In this document: positions 34,025 through 43,294 of the stretch, piece by piece
Position numbering within the stretch: the first letter of the stretch is position 1
How the letters are laid out: each line of letters opens with the position of its first letter
Source: a bacterium D16-34
Lineage (GTDB): Bacteria; Actinomycetota; Coriobacteriia; Coriobacteriales; Eggerthellaceae
Reading direction: 5' to 3'
DNA: 64,000 bases
NCBI GenBank assembly: GCA_003612515.1
Contig: RAZB01000008.1
Span: forward strand, 1-64,000
Translations under genes and position numbers: made by a program
The notes under the pieces: model-generated
Databases searched by the model: none
Told to the model about the DNA's origin: nothing
What the model saw: only the letters and a program-made list of their open reading frames with translations

Positions 34025-34555
34025 ATGGCCGTTTATACTCCAGAATATCAGCCCACGGGCGAAGAGATTGCAGTCATCAAAACCAATAAAGGTGACGTTC
34101 GTGTAAAGCTTGATGGAACTGGTGCTCCGGTGGCAGTTGGCAATTTTATTGAGTTGGCGAACAAAGGCTACTACGATGGAATTAAGTTTCATCGTTATGT
34201 TCCGGGCTTTGTTATTCAGGGCGGAGATCCGAACACGCGCGATCTGACTCGCGAAGATGTAGCCACTATGGCAGCAAGCCCGATGAGCCGACTTGGCACG
34301 GGCGGTCCTGGCTATACTATTATTGATGAGTATCGCACCAATCCAAACAACGTGCACGAAGACGGCGCGTTGGCTATGGCGCGTACTGGCATGCCAAACT
34401 CAGGTGGCTCTCAGTTTTATTTGTGCTTAGGTCCGCAACATAACCTTGATTCTGGCTATACGGTTTTCGGTCAGACGCTTGAGGGTTTTGATGTCATCAA
34501 AGAACTCCGTGCTGGCGATGAGATCTTAGGTATCGATGTCGAAAACGAAGCATAA
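34025..34555 (+). CDS. Peptidyl-prolyl cis-trans isomerase, cyclophilin type
   Basis: 176 residues. Catalytic cyclophilin marks: FHRYVPGFVIQGGDP (the active Arg in FHR), GALAMARTGMPNSGGSQFYLC (A-M-A-R, S-Q-F-Y) and DSGYTVFGQTLEGFDVI. It speeds proline isomerisation during folding. No signal peptide, so cytoplasmic. AAGGAG precedes the ATG by about 8 bases. A TPR protein gene follows 45 bp later, and the two may be cotranscribed. Confidence 0.95.
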   Translation: MAVYTPEYQPTGEEIAVIKTNKGDVRVKLDGTGAPVAVGNFIELANKGYYDGIKFHRYVPGFVIQGGDPNTRDLTREDVATMAASPMSRLGTGGPGYTIIDEYRTNPNNVHEDGALAMARTGMPNSGGSQFYLCLGPQHNLDSGYTVFGQTLEGFDVIKELRAGDEILGIDVENEA

Positions 34556-34600
34556 TAAGACACTTTCGCATGTAGTTGAAACGAAACGCAGAGGATGCAG

Positions 34601-35965
34601 ATGAACAACGAGCTATTCCAGCAGGCAAAAGCAGCTTACGCACAGCGCGATTACGAGGCTGCGCTTAATGCCTACACCGAATGCTTGCAAGACGCGAGCG
34701 ACCAACTCGCACCAGGTGAAGTAGGACTTTTGTATCACCAGATTGGCAATTGCCTGATCAAGTTGAAAAATCCTACTGAGGCCATTGAGGCATATGCGCA
34801 AGCAACAGCCGATGCGGCTTATGATGCGTGTGGCGCGGTTAACTACAACCTAGGCATGGCTTATGCTTCGCTACATGACTATGAAGACGCCGTACGCCAT
34901 TTTGAAATTGCTGTTTCAGATAGGCGCTACGCTACGCCATACAAGGCATATAGTGCAATGGGTAACGCGCTTATGAAGATAGGCAAAAGCGCTGAAGCTG
35001 GCGTTGCTTTTCGCGAAGCAGCGCTTGATGAAGCCAACCCAGATCCAACGAAAGCGCTTTTGAACCTTGGCGTATGCTTTATGGCGCTCGATCGTCCGCA
35101 AGATGCCGTTGCATCATATGAGAGCGCGCTGCAGTTTGACATGCAGCCCGAAACCTCAAATAAGATGTATGCGAATTTGGGTCAAGCGTATGTTGCTTGT
35201 GGTCAGATGCAAAAAGCAGTTAATGCATTTGAGGCTTCACTTGCAGACAAAACATACTTTTTGTCTGACTCGGCTAGCGTAGACTATCAGCGTGCTATTG
35301 GCGCTGTTTCGCAAGGCACCTCTGAGATAACTCAGGCGCTTCCCGTTGTTGCAGCAACTGGCGCAGATATGTCTGGCTTAGATGTTATTGCTGATGGAAC
35401 GCCAATGTATGCGCCTATTGATCCTTATGCAGAGCAGCAAGGAGCACAATACTATCCGGAGGCATACGACCCTAATAACCCTTATGCGATTGCAGGCAAC
35501 GAAGATCGCTTCTTCAACTCAACCGAACAAGAGATTGATGAGTGGGCTAAACAGCTTGCCAAGCAAGATCGCAAACGTCGAAACGTTGGGCTGAAGGTAC
35601 TTGTCACCATCATTTTGATCGTCTTAGTTATATTCGGCGCGGGTGTATTCTTGTATTCGCAAGGATGGGGCTTTCCTTCTCAAGAGCAAGTGGTAGAGCA
35701 ATTGTTTGCTGATCCAAAAGCTGCTCCAACATCGGTATTTAGCGAAGACGTCAGTGCAGAAAATGCTCAAACAATGGTAGAGCCGGTGGTGCAAGATTCT
35801 TCGCCAACTATTGATGGCATAGATAAATCAATGAGCAACTCTACGGTATTTGTTACCGCAACAACACCTGAGGGTGGTTCAGTACAATACAAAGTGTCTC
35901 TTGTGCGCGATGTATTGGGTTGGAAAGTTGCTAGTGTAGAGTTGTATTTCCCAAGTCAGGAATAA
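34601..35965 (+). CDS. TPR-repeat membrane protein
   Basis: About 454 residues. The first ~230 residues are tetratricopeptide repeats, at least five (for example AAYAQRDYEAALNAYTECL and ALLNLGVCFMALDRPQDAV), which serve protein binding in the cytoplasm. A Pro/Tyr/Asn-rich linker leads to one membrane helix (about 325-350) and an extracellular domain of about 100 residues resembling small NTF2-like lipid/peptidoglycan-side domains, though I cannot name it. ATG 34601 was chosen: AGAGG lies 7 bases upstream, and it is 2 codons inside the open frame. Confidence 0.8.
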   Translation: MNNELFQQAKAAYAQRDYEAALNAYTECLQDASDQLAPGEVGLLYHQIGNCLIKLKNPTEAIEAYAQATADAAYDACGAVNYNLGMAYASLHDYEDAVRHFEIAVSDRRYATPYKAYSAMGNALMKIGKSAEAGVAFREAALDEANPDPTKALLNLGVCFMALDRPQDAVASYESALQFDMQPETSNKMYANLGQAYVACGQMQKAVNAFEASLADKTYFLSDSASVDYQRAIGAVSQGTSEITQALPVVAATGADMSGLDVIADGTPMYAPIDPYAEQQGAQYYPEAYDPNNPYAIAGNEDRFFNSTEQEIDEWAKQLAKQDRKRRNVGLKVLVTIILIVLVIFGAGVFLYSQGWGFPSQEQVVEQLFADPKAAPTSVFSEDVSAENAQTMVEPVVQDSSPTIDGIDKSMSNSTVFVTATTPEGGSVQYKVSLVRDVLGWKVASVELYFPSQE

Positions 35966-36002
35966 TGACACTGAGGTGTCGTGAGAAGAAAGGCAAGAGA
36001 TA

Positions 36003-36413
36003 ATGGCAAAAGAAAAGACTTACAGCATGATTAAGCCTGATGGTGTTCGCAATGGACACATTGGCGAGATTGTGAATCGCTTCGAGCGCGCAGGGCTTAC
36101 TATTGAGCGTATGGAGATGGGCATGGTAACCCCTGAGCAGGCAAAGGCAAATTATGCTGAGCATGAGGGTAAGCCTTTTTATGAGGGTCTGATTGCATAT
36201 ATCACCTCCGGTCCGGTTGTTAAAATGGTTATTTCTGGCGAAGGCGCAGTTGCAAAGTGCCGCTCACTCATGGGTGCCACTAATCCAGCTGATGCGGCCC
36301 CCGGCACGATTCGCGGAGACTTTGGCCTGATTATGGACGAAAATGTAATCCATGGTTCTGACTCAGTAGCGTCAGCAGAGCGTGAGATTGCTGTTTTCTT
36401 CCCAGAGGCATAA
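36003..36413 (+). CDS. ndk: Nucleoside diphosphate kinase
   Basis: 136 residues, standard length. It moves the gamma-phosphate between nucleoside tri- and diphosphates through a phospho-histidine. Marks are YSMIKPDGVRNGHIGEI, TSGPVVKMVISGEGAV and the active-site NVIHGSDSVASAEREI (His in V-I-H-G-S-D). An AAAGGC site lies upstream of the ATG. A large hairpin terminator follows. Confidence 0.97.
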   Translation: MAKEKTYSMIKPDGVRNGHIGEIVNRFERAGLTIERMEMGMVTPEQAKANYAEHEGKPFYEGLIAYITSGPVVKMVISGEGAVAKCRSLMGATNPADAAPGTIRGDFGLIMDENVIHGSDSVASAEREIAVFFPEA

Positions 36414-36446
36414 AGACAAACAGAATTCTCATGTGATTTGAGGAAT

Positions 36447-36528
36447 ACGTCCTGTTTACTGGCTATCCTCCTTTGTAAGCATTCGAAAGTTTACAATTGG
36501 AATATGATCAGGAACAGGACGTTTTTTT
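36447..36528 (+). terminator. Long-stem terminator after ndk
   Basis: ACGTCCTGTT (36447-36456) pairs with AACAGGACGT (36513-36522), followed by seven T. An inner imperfect TTGTAA/TTACAA stem fills the 56-base loop. It ends 28 bases before the hydrogenase operon start codon, so it could also act as a leader control for that operon. Confidence 0.75.
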
Positions 36529-36556
36529 ATAAAGGAAGTATGAAGGGGGACTAAGC

Positions 36557-37594
36557 GTGCTATATCGCGTAATTGATGCCGAGGAAAGAGATGCTTTGGT
36601 GTCGGCGTTTATGCAAGAATACGAGGTGGTTGCCCCGGTAAAACGCGGTCGCGGATATGTGTTTGATGTTATCGAATCTCCTGATGAGATAGCTTATGAC
36701 TACTCAACAACAACAGCTTCGCTCAAAAAATATCTCTTGCCACCGCGCGAAACGCTCATGACATTTAATGCGGTAGATAATTGCATTACTGAGCATGCTG
36801 AATGTATCCCACCGCGTGTGATTTTTGGTGCGCATGCATGCGATATAAACGCCATCAATAGGCTTGATCAGGTGTTTCGTGATGGACGTTACCCCGATCC
36901 GTATTATACGGCGCGTCGTGAAGCAACGCTTGTAGTTGGTATGTCTTGTATGCCAACTGACGATTGCTTTTGTCATTTATGGGATGCCGACGAAGCGCGT
37001 TTTGGCTATGATCTGTTCTTGCATGATATTGGCGGCAGGTATCTTGTTTCTATCTCAAGTGTTGAAGCTGCAAATATTTTAGAGGCAGCATGCAATCCGC
37101 GTGTAGCAACCGATGAAGATCGTTCAGACTTCAGGCAAGCGACTCGTACGCGTCAATTGTCTTTTAATCAAAACATTCCTGACATTCAAGACGTCGCCAT
37201 GCTGATGGACGCCTTCCATAAGGATGAATTTTGGGATGAGCTTGGTGGTAGGTGCCTGTCGTGTTCGGCCTGTGCTGCGGTTTGTCCGACATGCTTTTGT
37301 TTCGACTTACAAGATCGTCTTTCGCCTGATGGCACACAAGGGGAGCGCTATCGTGTCTGGGATGCGTGCACCTCTCCGCAGTTTGCTGAAGTTGCAGGCG
37401 GTCACAACTTTAGACCTGATGGAAGAGAGCGCGTTCGCCACCGCATGTATCACAAGCTCAACGGCTTTTTAGCAAACTACGACCGCATGCTGTGCGTTGG
37501 GTGCGGGCGTTGTGTTTCTGCATGCAAAGCCGACATTAATCCAATCAGAGTGTTGGAATTCTTTGAGGAGAAGGGTTCAGAACATGATGCTTAG
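36557..37594 (+). CDS. hydB: Sulfhydrogenase beta subunit (HydB/AsrA-type iron-sulfur protein)
   Basis: 345 residues. Two ferredoxin-type [4Fe-4S] motifs lie at the C-terminal end: CLSCSACAAVCPTCFC and CVGCGRCVSACKADI. The N-terminal 220 residues form the domain shared with anaerobic sulfite reductase subunit A (FGAHACDINAINRLD). It passes electrons between the flavin subunit and the hydrogenase small subunit. The GTG start follows AAGGGGG. It is the first of four genes in the order beta-gamma-delta-alpha seen in group 3 cytoplasmic hydrogenases; it overlaps hydG by 11 bp. Confidence 0.88.
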   Translation: MLYRVIDAEERDALVSAFMQEYEVVAPVKRGRGYVFDVIESPDEIAYDYSTTTASLKKYLLPPRETLMTFNAVDNCITEHAECIPPRVIFGAHACDINAINRLDQVFRDGRYPDPYYTARREATLVVGMSCMPTDDCFCHLWDADEARFGYDLFLHDIGGRYLVSISSVEAANILEAACNPRVATDEDRSDFRQATRTRQLSFNQNIPDIQDVAMLMDAFHKDEFWDELGGRCLSCSACAAVCPTCFCFDLQDRLSPDGTQGERYRVWDACTSPQFAEVAGGHNFRPDGRERVRHRMYHKLNGFLANYDRMLCVGCGRCVSACKADINPIRVLEFFEEKGSEHDA

Positions 37595-38495
37595 AGAACC
37601 GGCACGCGTGGTTGAGGTTAATCCGCTGGGCAATATGACAACACCCCTTACCGGCGAAGAGTTGATGGCGAATAACCCGTATCGACCTTGGCCTGCGCGA
37701 ATTACTTCAATTACCGATCTGACGCCTACTGAAAAACTCTTCGAGTTTCGCCTCATTGATGAGCGCATTCGTGAAGCATTTCGCCATGAACCTGGTCAAT
37801 TTGTTGAGCTTTCTCTGTTCGGTGTTGGAGAAGCTCCTATTTCAATTTCGTCGTCGCCTTCAAAGCGCGGCTTTATCGAGCTGTGCGTCAGGCGCGCAGG
37901 ACGTTTTACCGAAGCGCTTCACGCTATGCAATGTGGCGACATTGTCGGTATTCGCGGGCCGTTTGGGCGCGGATTTCCTTTTGAGCGTATGAAGCATCAT
38001 GACATTTTGCTTGTTGCTGGTGGCCTCGGTATCGCACCACTTCGCTCGCTTATCAACAACATTCATGATGAGCGCTCAGAATTTGGCAAAGTTACTATTA
38101 TTTATGGTTCGCGATCTCCATCCGAGGTAATGTTTCGCGATCAGTTTGAGATGTGGCGTCATCGCAAAGACTTCGATCTCTATTTGACCGTCGATCATCC
38201 TGATGACACATGGGATGGCGAAGTGGGACTAGTGACCAAGCCATTTGAGCACTTGGAGTTGGACGCACGTCATACCTATGGAGCGGTGTGCGGACCTCCC
38301 GTAATGTATAGGTTCGTCATTGATGAGATGCGCAAAAAGGGCATCGAATACGACCACATTTATTGCAGCTTCGAGCGTCATATGAAGTGTGGCATGGGCA
38401 AGTGTGGCCATTGCCAAATTGGTCATCAGTATGTCTGCATTGATGGTCCGGTATTTAATTATTGGGAAGCAAAAAACATTCAGGGGTCGATGTAG
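37584..38495 (+). CDS. hydG: Sulfhydrogenase gamma subunit (FAD/NAD(P)H reductase)
   Basis: 303 residues. A ferredoxin-reductase-like module has an FAD-binding barrel (PGQFVELSLFG, ISISSSP, with RAGRFTEAL) and an NAD(P)-binding half (LLVAGGLGIAPLRSLI, YGSRSP, CGPPVMYRFV). A C-terminal [2Fe-2S] site follows (CSFERHMKCGMGKCGHC). It links hydrogen oxidation or evolution to the NAD(P)H pool. The ATG lies inside the end of hydB, with GGAGAAGGG upstream. hydD follows after one base, so the operon is tight. Confidence 0.9.
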   Translation: MMLREPARVVEVNPLGNMTTPLTGEELMANNPYRPWPARITSITDLTPTEKLFEFRLIDERIREAFRHEPGQFVELSLFGVGEAPISISSSPSKRGFIELCVRRAGRFTEALHAMQCGDIVGIRGPFGRGFPFERMKHHDILLVAGGLGIAPLRSLINNIHDERSEFGKVTIIYGSRSPSEVMFRDQFEMWRHRKDFDLYLTVDHPDDTWDGEVGLVTKPFEHLELDARHTYGAVCGPPVMYRFVIDEMRKKGIEYDHIYCSFERHMKCGMGKCGHCQIGHQYVCIDGPVFNYWEAKNIQGSM

Positions 38496-38496
38496 T

Positions 38497-39306
38497 ATGT
38501 CAGAGACCTATCCACAAGGCCGTCGCTTAAACGGCAAAGGCGTTCGTGATCGTAACCGTCCGGTGCGCGTGGTAATTGCAAGTTTCGCCAGCTGCTTTGG
38601 CTGCCAGTTGCAGATCACTAATATGGAACAGCATCTTATGGATGTGCTTGGTCAGTTTGAGTTGTGCTATTGGCAACTCACGTCAAGCGATCCTATGCCT
38701 GAGTCATTTGACGTGGCTGTTGTTGAGGGCGCTGTTACCACCGAAGAGGCCGAAAAGCAACTTCGCGAACTGCGTGAACGTGCCAAAGCACTCATTGCTA
38801 TTGGTGCATGTGCTACTACAGCTGGTATTCCTGGCATGGCGGCAAAGGGCTTCTATGAGCACCCCGGCTCGGTTTATGAGCATGTGCCGCAAGCATGCGG
38901 AGCTATGATTTCGCCGCGACCACTCTCCGCTATTGTCGACGTAGATTTTGAGGTGCGTTGTTGTCCAGTTGATCCGTATGACTTTACGATCATGTTGCAG
39001 CGCGCGCTCTACGGTTCCAATAAGCTGGCCACAACGCGTATGTTGTGTAGTGACTGCAAGCGCAACGAGACATCTTGTTTCTTTGGCGAAGGTCAGCTGT
39101 GTATGGGGCTGGTGACAAGTGCTGGTTGCGGTGCGCGATGTGTCAATCTGGGTCGCCCTTGTCAGGGGTGTGCGGGTATTTCGCCTCATGCAAACCTTGC
39201 TTCGGCACGTAAATCTTGCGAACGATATGGTGTTTCAGTATCTGATTTTGATGAGAAGCTTGAAATGTTTAACCAAACCAATCAAGCAATGCATGAAGCT
39301 GAGTAG
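38497..39306 (+). CDS. hydD: [NiFe] hydrogenase small (delta) subunit
   Basis: 269 residues. No twin-arginine signal peptide, so the complex is cytoplasmic. The proximal cluster cysteines are visible in SCFGCQLQ, IGACATTAGIPG and CCPVDPYD. The C-terminal region carries a further cysteine-rich set (CSDCKRNETSC, CGARCVNLGRPCQGC) for more [4Fe-4S] clusters. It carries electrons from the nickel-iron site to the beta and gamma subunits. The start is 2 bases after the hydG stop, with CAGGGG about 10 bases upstream. Confidence 0.92.
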   Translation: MSETYPQGRRLNGKGVRDRNRPVRVVIASFASCFGCQLQITNMEQHLMDVLGQFELCYWQLTSSDPMPESFDVAVVEGAVTTEEAEKQLRELRERAKALIAIGACATTAGIPGMAAKGFYEHPGSVYEHVPQACGAMISPRPLSAIVDVDFEVRCCPVDPYDFTIMLQRALYGSNKLATTRMLCSDCKRNETSCFFGEGQLCMGLVTSAGCGARCVNLGRPCQGCAGISPHANLASARKSCERYGVSVSDFDEKLEMFNQTNQAMHEAE

Positions 39307-39318
39307 GAGAGAGTCCTT

Positions 39319-40611
39319 ATGACTAAGACAGCTATTTCGGTAGATCATATTGCACGCGTTGAAGGACACGGAAATGTGCATGTGGTTATTGAGGATGGCG
39401 AAGTCAAGACTGTTGAGATGAATGTCGTTGAGCCTGCGCGTCTTTTTGAGAGCATGGTAAAAGGTCGTAACTTTAACGATGTCCCCTATATTGCATCTCG
39501 AATTTGCGGTATCTGCTCTTCTTCGCATGTGGTAACAGATCTTTTAGCCATCGAGCATGCATTTGATATCGAGGTGTCTGACAGGACAAAGGCGCTTCGA
39601 GAGCTGTTGGTATATGGTTCATATCTGCAAAACCATGCAACTCATCTCTTTGTGTTTGCAGCTCCTGACTTTTTAGGAACGTCAAGTATTTTCCCCTTGT
39701 CTGAAACTGATCCCGATCTGTTTGAAAAAGCGCTTAACATAAAGGCGCTCGGCAATGAGCTTTGTACGAGTATTGGCGGCAGAAGCGTTCATCCGATCAC
39801 CGCAGTTGTGGGTGGTTTTACTTCTGAGATTAGCTCAACAGAATATCTGGTACTTGCCGATAAATTGGAAGCTGCGCTGCCATTTGCACTTCAAACGGTT
39901 GATTTGTTTAGAACGTTTCGCTGTCCTGAGCTCCAAACGGCTGGAGATATGCTTGCCATGGTGCAAGATGACACCTATCCGGTTTGCACTTCGCGAAATG
40001 CGCTCTTTGTGAGGTCTGGTCAGGTCTTTGATGCTCAAGAGGTCGACCAGGCAATTGAAGAGTACGAAGTTTCGCACTCTGCGGCGCTTTTGGCGCGTGT
40101 GCGCAAAACGGGTTCGCCGTTTTTTACAGGAGCTTTGGCGCGCATCAACGCTTCTTGGGATTATTTGTCAAAAGATGCGCGTGTTGCTGCAGCAAAGGCA
40201 GGGCTTCGTCCTCCTGAGTACAACACGTTTACCAATAACGTAGCGCAAGCAATTGAGCTCGTTGACGTTTTGATTCGTTGCTCAGAGCTTTGTCGAAAGC
40301 TCGCTTTAGCTGATGGCTTTGAGGGAGATTCGGCTCCTGTTTCGGTTGTCGCACGTGCTGGACGAGGCGTGGGCTACACCGAAGCCCCGCGCGGAGCGCT
40401 TTTCCATGACCTGACCTTTGACGACGAAGGTCGTGTGGTGCAAGCATCAATCATTACGCCTACTTCGCTCAACGTTGCAAACCTCGAAGCAGATATGCGC
40501 ATTTTGGCAGAACAGCTGGTCGCAGATGGTTTTGACGAAGATGCAATTCGCCTTGAGATTGAGAAATTGGTGCGCGCGTATGACCCGTGTTTGTCATGTA
40601 GCGTACATTAA
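39319..40611 (+). CDS. hydA: [NiFe] hydrogenase large (alpha) subunit
   Basis: 430 residues. The nickel-iron site ligands are in RICGICSSSH (L1) and DPCLSCSVH (L2). RVEGHG near the start is the usual large-subunit opening. It splits or makes H2, and group 3b-type relatives can also reduce sulfur. Odd: the protein ends exactly at the His of the L2 motif, with no C-terminal extension for a maturation peptidase to remove. No hyp maturation genes are in the window. GGAGAG precedes the ATG. Confidence 0.93.
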   Translation: MTKTAISVDHIARVEGHGNVHVVIEDGEVKTVEMNVVEPARLFESMVKGRNFNDVPYIASRICGICSSSHVVTDLLAIEHAFDIEVSDRTKALRELLVYGSYLQNHATHLFVFAAPDFLGTSSIFPLSETDPDLFEKALNIKALGNELCTSIGGRSVHPITAVVGGFTSEISSTEYLVLADKLEAALPFALQTVDLFRTFRCPELQTAGDMLAMVQDDTYPVCTSRNALFVRSGQVFDAQEVDQAIEEYEVSHSAALLARVRKTGSPFFTGALARINASWDYLSKDARVAAAKAGLRPPEYNTFTNNVAQAIELVDVLIRCSELCRKLALADGFEGDSAPVSVVARAGRGVGYTEAPRGALFHDLTFDDEGRVVQASIITPTSLNVANLEADMRILAEQLVADGFDEDAIRLEIEKLVRAYDPCLSCSVH

Positions 40612-40782
40612 GAGTCTCTATTGCAAAGGAATCTTGTAATCATTTTGTAACCTTTCTTAACTTTGATTAATTCAGTGATGGTGACCAGATGAATTTCCTT
40701 AATGAAAAAGGGGTTTATCCTGCTGCTATGATAGAATTTCAAAGCTAAGGTGAAAATTGAGTGACACAAGGGGTTAGCCTGT

Positions 40783-41838
40783 ATGTCCTTTCTAGATATA
40801 TTTTCGGGGCTGACTGGCCAAAGATCTGCAGATATGGCCATAGACCTCGGCACTGCAAATACATTGGTTGCTATTCCTGGTGAAGGTATTGTTGTTAACG
40901 AACCTTCTGTAGTTGCTATCGAAAAGAATACTCATCGTGTCTTGGCAGTTGGTCATGAAGCTAAAAACATGATCAACCATACACCTGAGGCATTTTCGGC
41001 CGAACATCCGCTTCATGACGGCGTTGTGGCTGATTACGATGTAACTGAAGCAATGATTTCGGCGTTTATCAATCGTGCAGCACCAAGAAAGTATCCTTGG
41101 CAAGCAAAGCCTCGTATTGTTATTTGTATTCCGTGTGGTGCAACTTCTGTAGAGAAGCGCGCAGTTTTTGAGGCTGCGGTGCAAGCAGGAGCGCGTCAGG
41201 CATATTTGATTGAAGAGCCTATGGCAGCTGCCATGGGTGCTGATTTGCCCGTAACTGAACCCACGGGTTCTATGGTGGTTGATATCGGTGGTGGCACTAC
41301 CGAGGTTGCCGTTATCTCATTGGGTGGCATCGTTACTTCCTCATCGCTTCGTTTGGCGGGTAACCGCATGGATGAGGCAATTGCTATGCACCTACGTGAT
41401 CTGTTGGGCATTAAAATTGGTGAGCGTACCGCTGAGATCATCAAGATCAAAATTGGATCTATTTTGCCCTTTGAAGACGGTCGTGAACGAGACATGATCA
41501 TTTCTGGTCAAGACGTTATCACCGAGCAGCCCAAAGAAGTTACCATCCAATCTGAAGACGTTCGTGCTGCTTTAGTGGCGCCTTGTGAAGAGATGGTGCT
41601 TCATATTAAGGAAACATTTAAAAAGACAAATCCTGACCTTGCTTCCGACATCATTCAAAATGGTATTTTGCTTACTGGTGGCGGTGGTCTTCTCTCAGGT
41701 TTGGATCGCTATTTAACCGATAAGCTTGAGATTCCGGTGTGGACAAGTGAGACGGCTCTCACCAATGTTGTAATGGGTTGTTTGAAAGTTCTTGAAACGC
41801 CCACCGCGCTCAAGCAGACGCTCATGCGTTCTAAATAA
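40783..41838 (+). CDS. mreB: Rod-shape determining protein MreB
   Basis: 351 residues. Actin-like ATPase whose filaments guide lateral wall synthesis. Marks are the phosphate-1 loop AIDLGTANTLVAI, the phosphate-2 loop VVDIGGGTTEVAVISLGG, the EEPMAAAMGA connector and the adenosine loop LLTGGGGLLSGL. AAGGGG lies about 10 bases upstream of the ATG. It starts a row of co-directional cell-shape genes running to about 50.4 kb. Confidence 0.97.
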   Translation: MSFLDIFSGLTGQRSADMAIDLGTANTLVAIPGEGIVVNEPSVVAIEKNTHRVLAVGHEAKNMINHTPEAFSAEHPLHDGVVADYDVTEAMISAFINRAAPRKYPWQAKPRIVICIPCGATSVEKRAVFEAAVQAGARQAYLIEEPMAAAMGADLPVTEPTGSMVVDIGGGTTEVAVISLGGIVTSSSLRLAGNRMDEAIAMHLRDLLGIKIGERTAEIIKIKIGSILPFEDGRERDMIISGQDVITEQPKEVTIQSEDVRAALVAPCEEMVLHIKETFKKTNPDLASDIIQNGILLTGGGGLLSGLDRYLTDKLEIPVWTSETALTNVVMGCLKVLETPTALKQTLMRSK

Positions 41839-41858
41839 AGGAAAAGCCGGAATATTAC

Positions 41859-42758
41859 ATGGCACTCAACTTTCAACAAACAGGCTCGGTGTTCGTGCGC
41901 CGAGTCTTGCTCATTGTTTTTATCATTGCCTCGGTAGCAATGATGTTTGTGTATGCCCGCGAGGGCGAAGACGGTGCGCTTCATAAAGCTCAAGCAGCGT
42001 TTTCGGGAGTCACGGCACCTTTGGAATATGCTGGTGCGGTGGTAAGTAGCGCAACTGAGAATGCGGCTGATAGTGTCGAGAACATCACTGCAAACGATGA
42101 GACACTCAATGGTCTACGTGAATATAATGCTGAACTTGTTGAGCAATACGCGCAGTTCGAAGAATATGCGAAGGAAAACGAACGACTTCGCCAGCTGCTT
42201 GAATTAAAAGATACTTATAGCCTTGAAGGTGTGGGAGCACGCGTTATCGGACGCAGCTCGCAAGCGTGGTCACAGACAATTACGCTTGACAAAGGCGAAG
42301 CTGATGGGGTGGATACCGGGCTGACCGTAATGGGATCTTTTGGTGTTGTGGGTCAAGTTATCTCAACCACACCTCATACCTCTGTGGTGCGTTTGTTGAC
42401 CGACCCGCAATCCGGTGCTGCTGCCATGGTGCAATCAACGCGCGCTGAAGGTATTGTGCGTGGATCATTAGAGGGGCTGCTCTATTTGGAAGGGCTGCCC
42501 ATTGATGCAGAGATAAACCCCGGTGATATCGTTTTAACTTCTGGTTTGGGCGGAAGCTATGCAAAAGGTCTTCTGATTGGAACCATTGTTACCATTGATG
42601 AGCGCTCAGGGCACGCAACCCGTCGCGCAGTAGTGAGTACCAATAGCGAAGCGCAAGCGCTCGAGGAAGTTCTCGTGGTCTTCTCGGCTGATTCAAAAGC
42701 GCTGCCAGATGAAGATACAGGCGATGACGATACAACCTCAACGGAGGAGCCGTCATGA
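41859..42758 (+). CDS. mreC: Rod-shape determining protein MreC
   Basis: 299 residues. One N-terminal membrane helix (about 14-32), a coiled-coil (about 75-112, LREYNAELVEQYAQFEEYAK), then the beta-barrel pair domain with VIGRSSQAWSQTITLDKG and VLTSGLGGSYAKGLLIG. It links MreB inside to the wall enzymes outside. The last 20 residues are acidic. The stop overlaps the mreD start (ATGA). Confidence 0.95.
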   Translation: MALNFQQTGSVFVRRVLLIVFIIASVAMMFVYAREGEDGALHKAQAAFSGVTAPLEYAGAVVSSATENAADSVENITANDETLNGLREYNAELVEQYAQFEEYAKENERLRQLLELKDTYSLEGVGARVIGRSSQAWSQTITLDKGEADGVDTGLTVMGSFGVVGQVISTTPHTSVVRLLTDPQSGAAAMVQSTRAEGIVRGSLEGLLYLEGLPIDAEINPGDIVLTSGLGGSYAKGLLIGTIVTIDERSGHATRRAVVSTNSEAQALEEVLVVFSADSKALPDEDTGDDDTTSTEEPS

Positions 42759-43279
42759 CAAACGAACGCAGAACTTTGATTGTGATCATGGGTGCGCTGC
42801 TTTCAGTAATCTTACAAATTGTACTTGCGCCTGCTATTACCGTATTTTCTACACAGCCAAACTTTATGCTGGCATATGTGTTGACAGTCTCTATCGTCTG
42901 TCCTCACCAAGCAGATCCGGTTTTGCCATTTGTGCTCGGGCTGCTTTATGACCTTATGGGAACCGGCCCTGTTGGTGCAATGGCGTTGCTTTTCACCTTG
43001 GCATCTTTTGGCGCTTCTCGGGTCTTTATTGTGGTTGAAAATGATACGCTCTTTATGTCTCTTGCTATCTTGGCAGGAATGCTGTTTGGCGTCGAGATGT
43101 GCTATGGGCTTATCTTGATGCTTATGCAGTTACCAGTGAGCTTAGCTGATGTCTTTTTGTATCGTGCGCTTCCTTGTGCACTTTATGATTGCGTTGTGGG
43201 ATTGATCATCATGGTGATCATGATGCATGTGCTGACTGGTTCTAAACAAGATCGCGAGATGCATATTTCTCAATTGTGA
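42755..43279 (+). CDS. mreD: Rod-shape determining protein MreD
   Basis: 174 residues with about five membrane helices, as expected for MreD. Marks are ILQIVLAPAITVFSTQPNF and the helix-pair FVLGLLYDLMGTGPVGAMALLF. It is an integral membrane part of the elongasome. It overlaps mreC by 4 bp, with GGAGG upstream. Confidence 0.93.
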   Translation: MTNERRTLIVIMGALLSVILQIVLAPAITVFSTQPNFMLAYVLTVSIVCPHQADPVLPFVLGLLYDLMGTGPVGAMALLFTLASFGASRVFIVVENDTLFMSLAILAGMLFGVEMCYGLILMLMQLPVSLADVFLYRALPCALYDCVVGLIIMVIMMHVLTGSKQDREMHISQL

Positions 43280-43294
43280 TAGGAGGCGTCTGCA

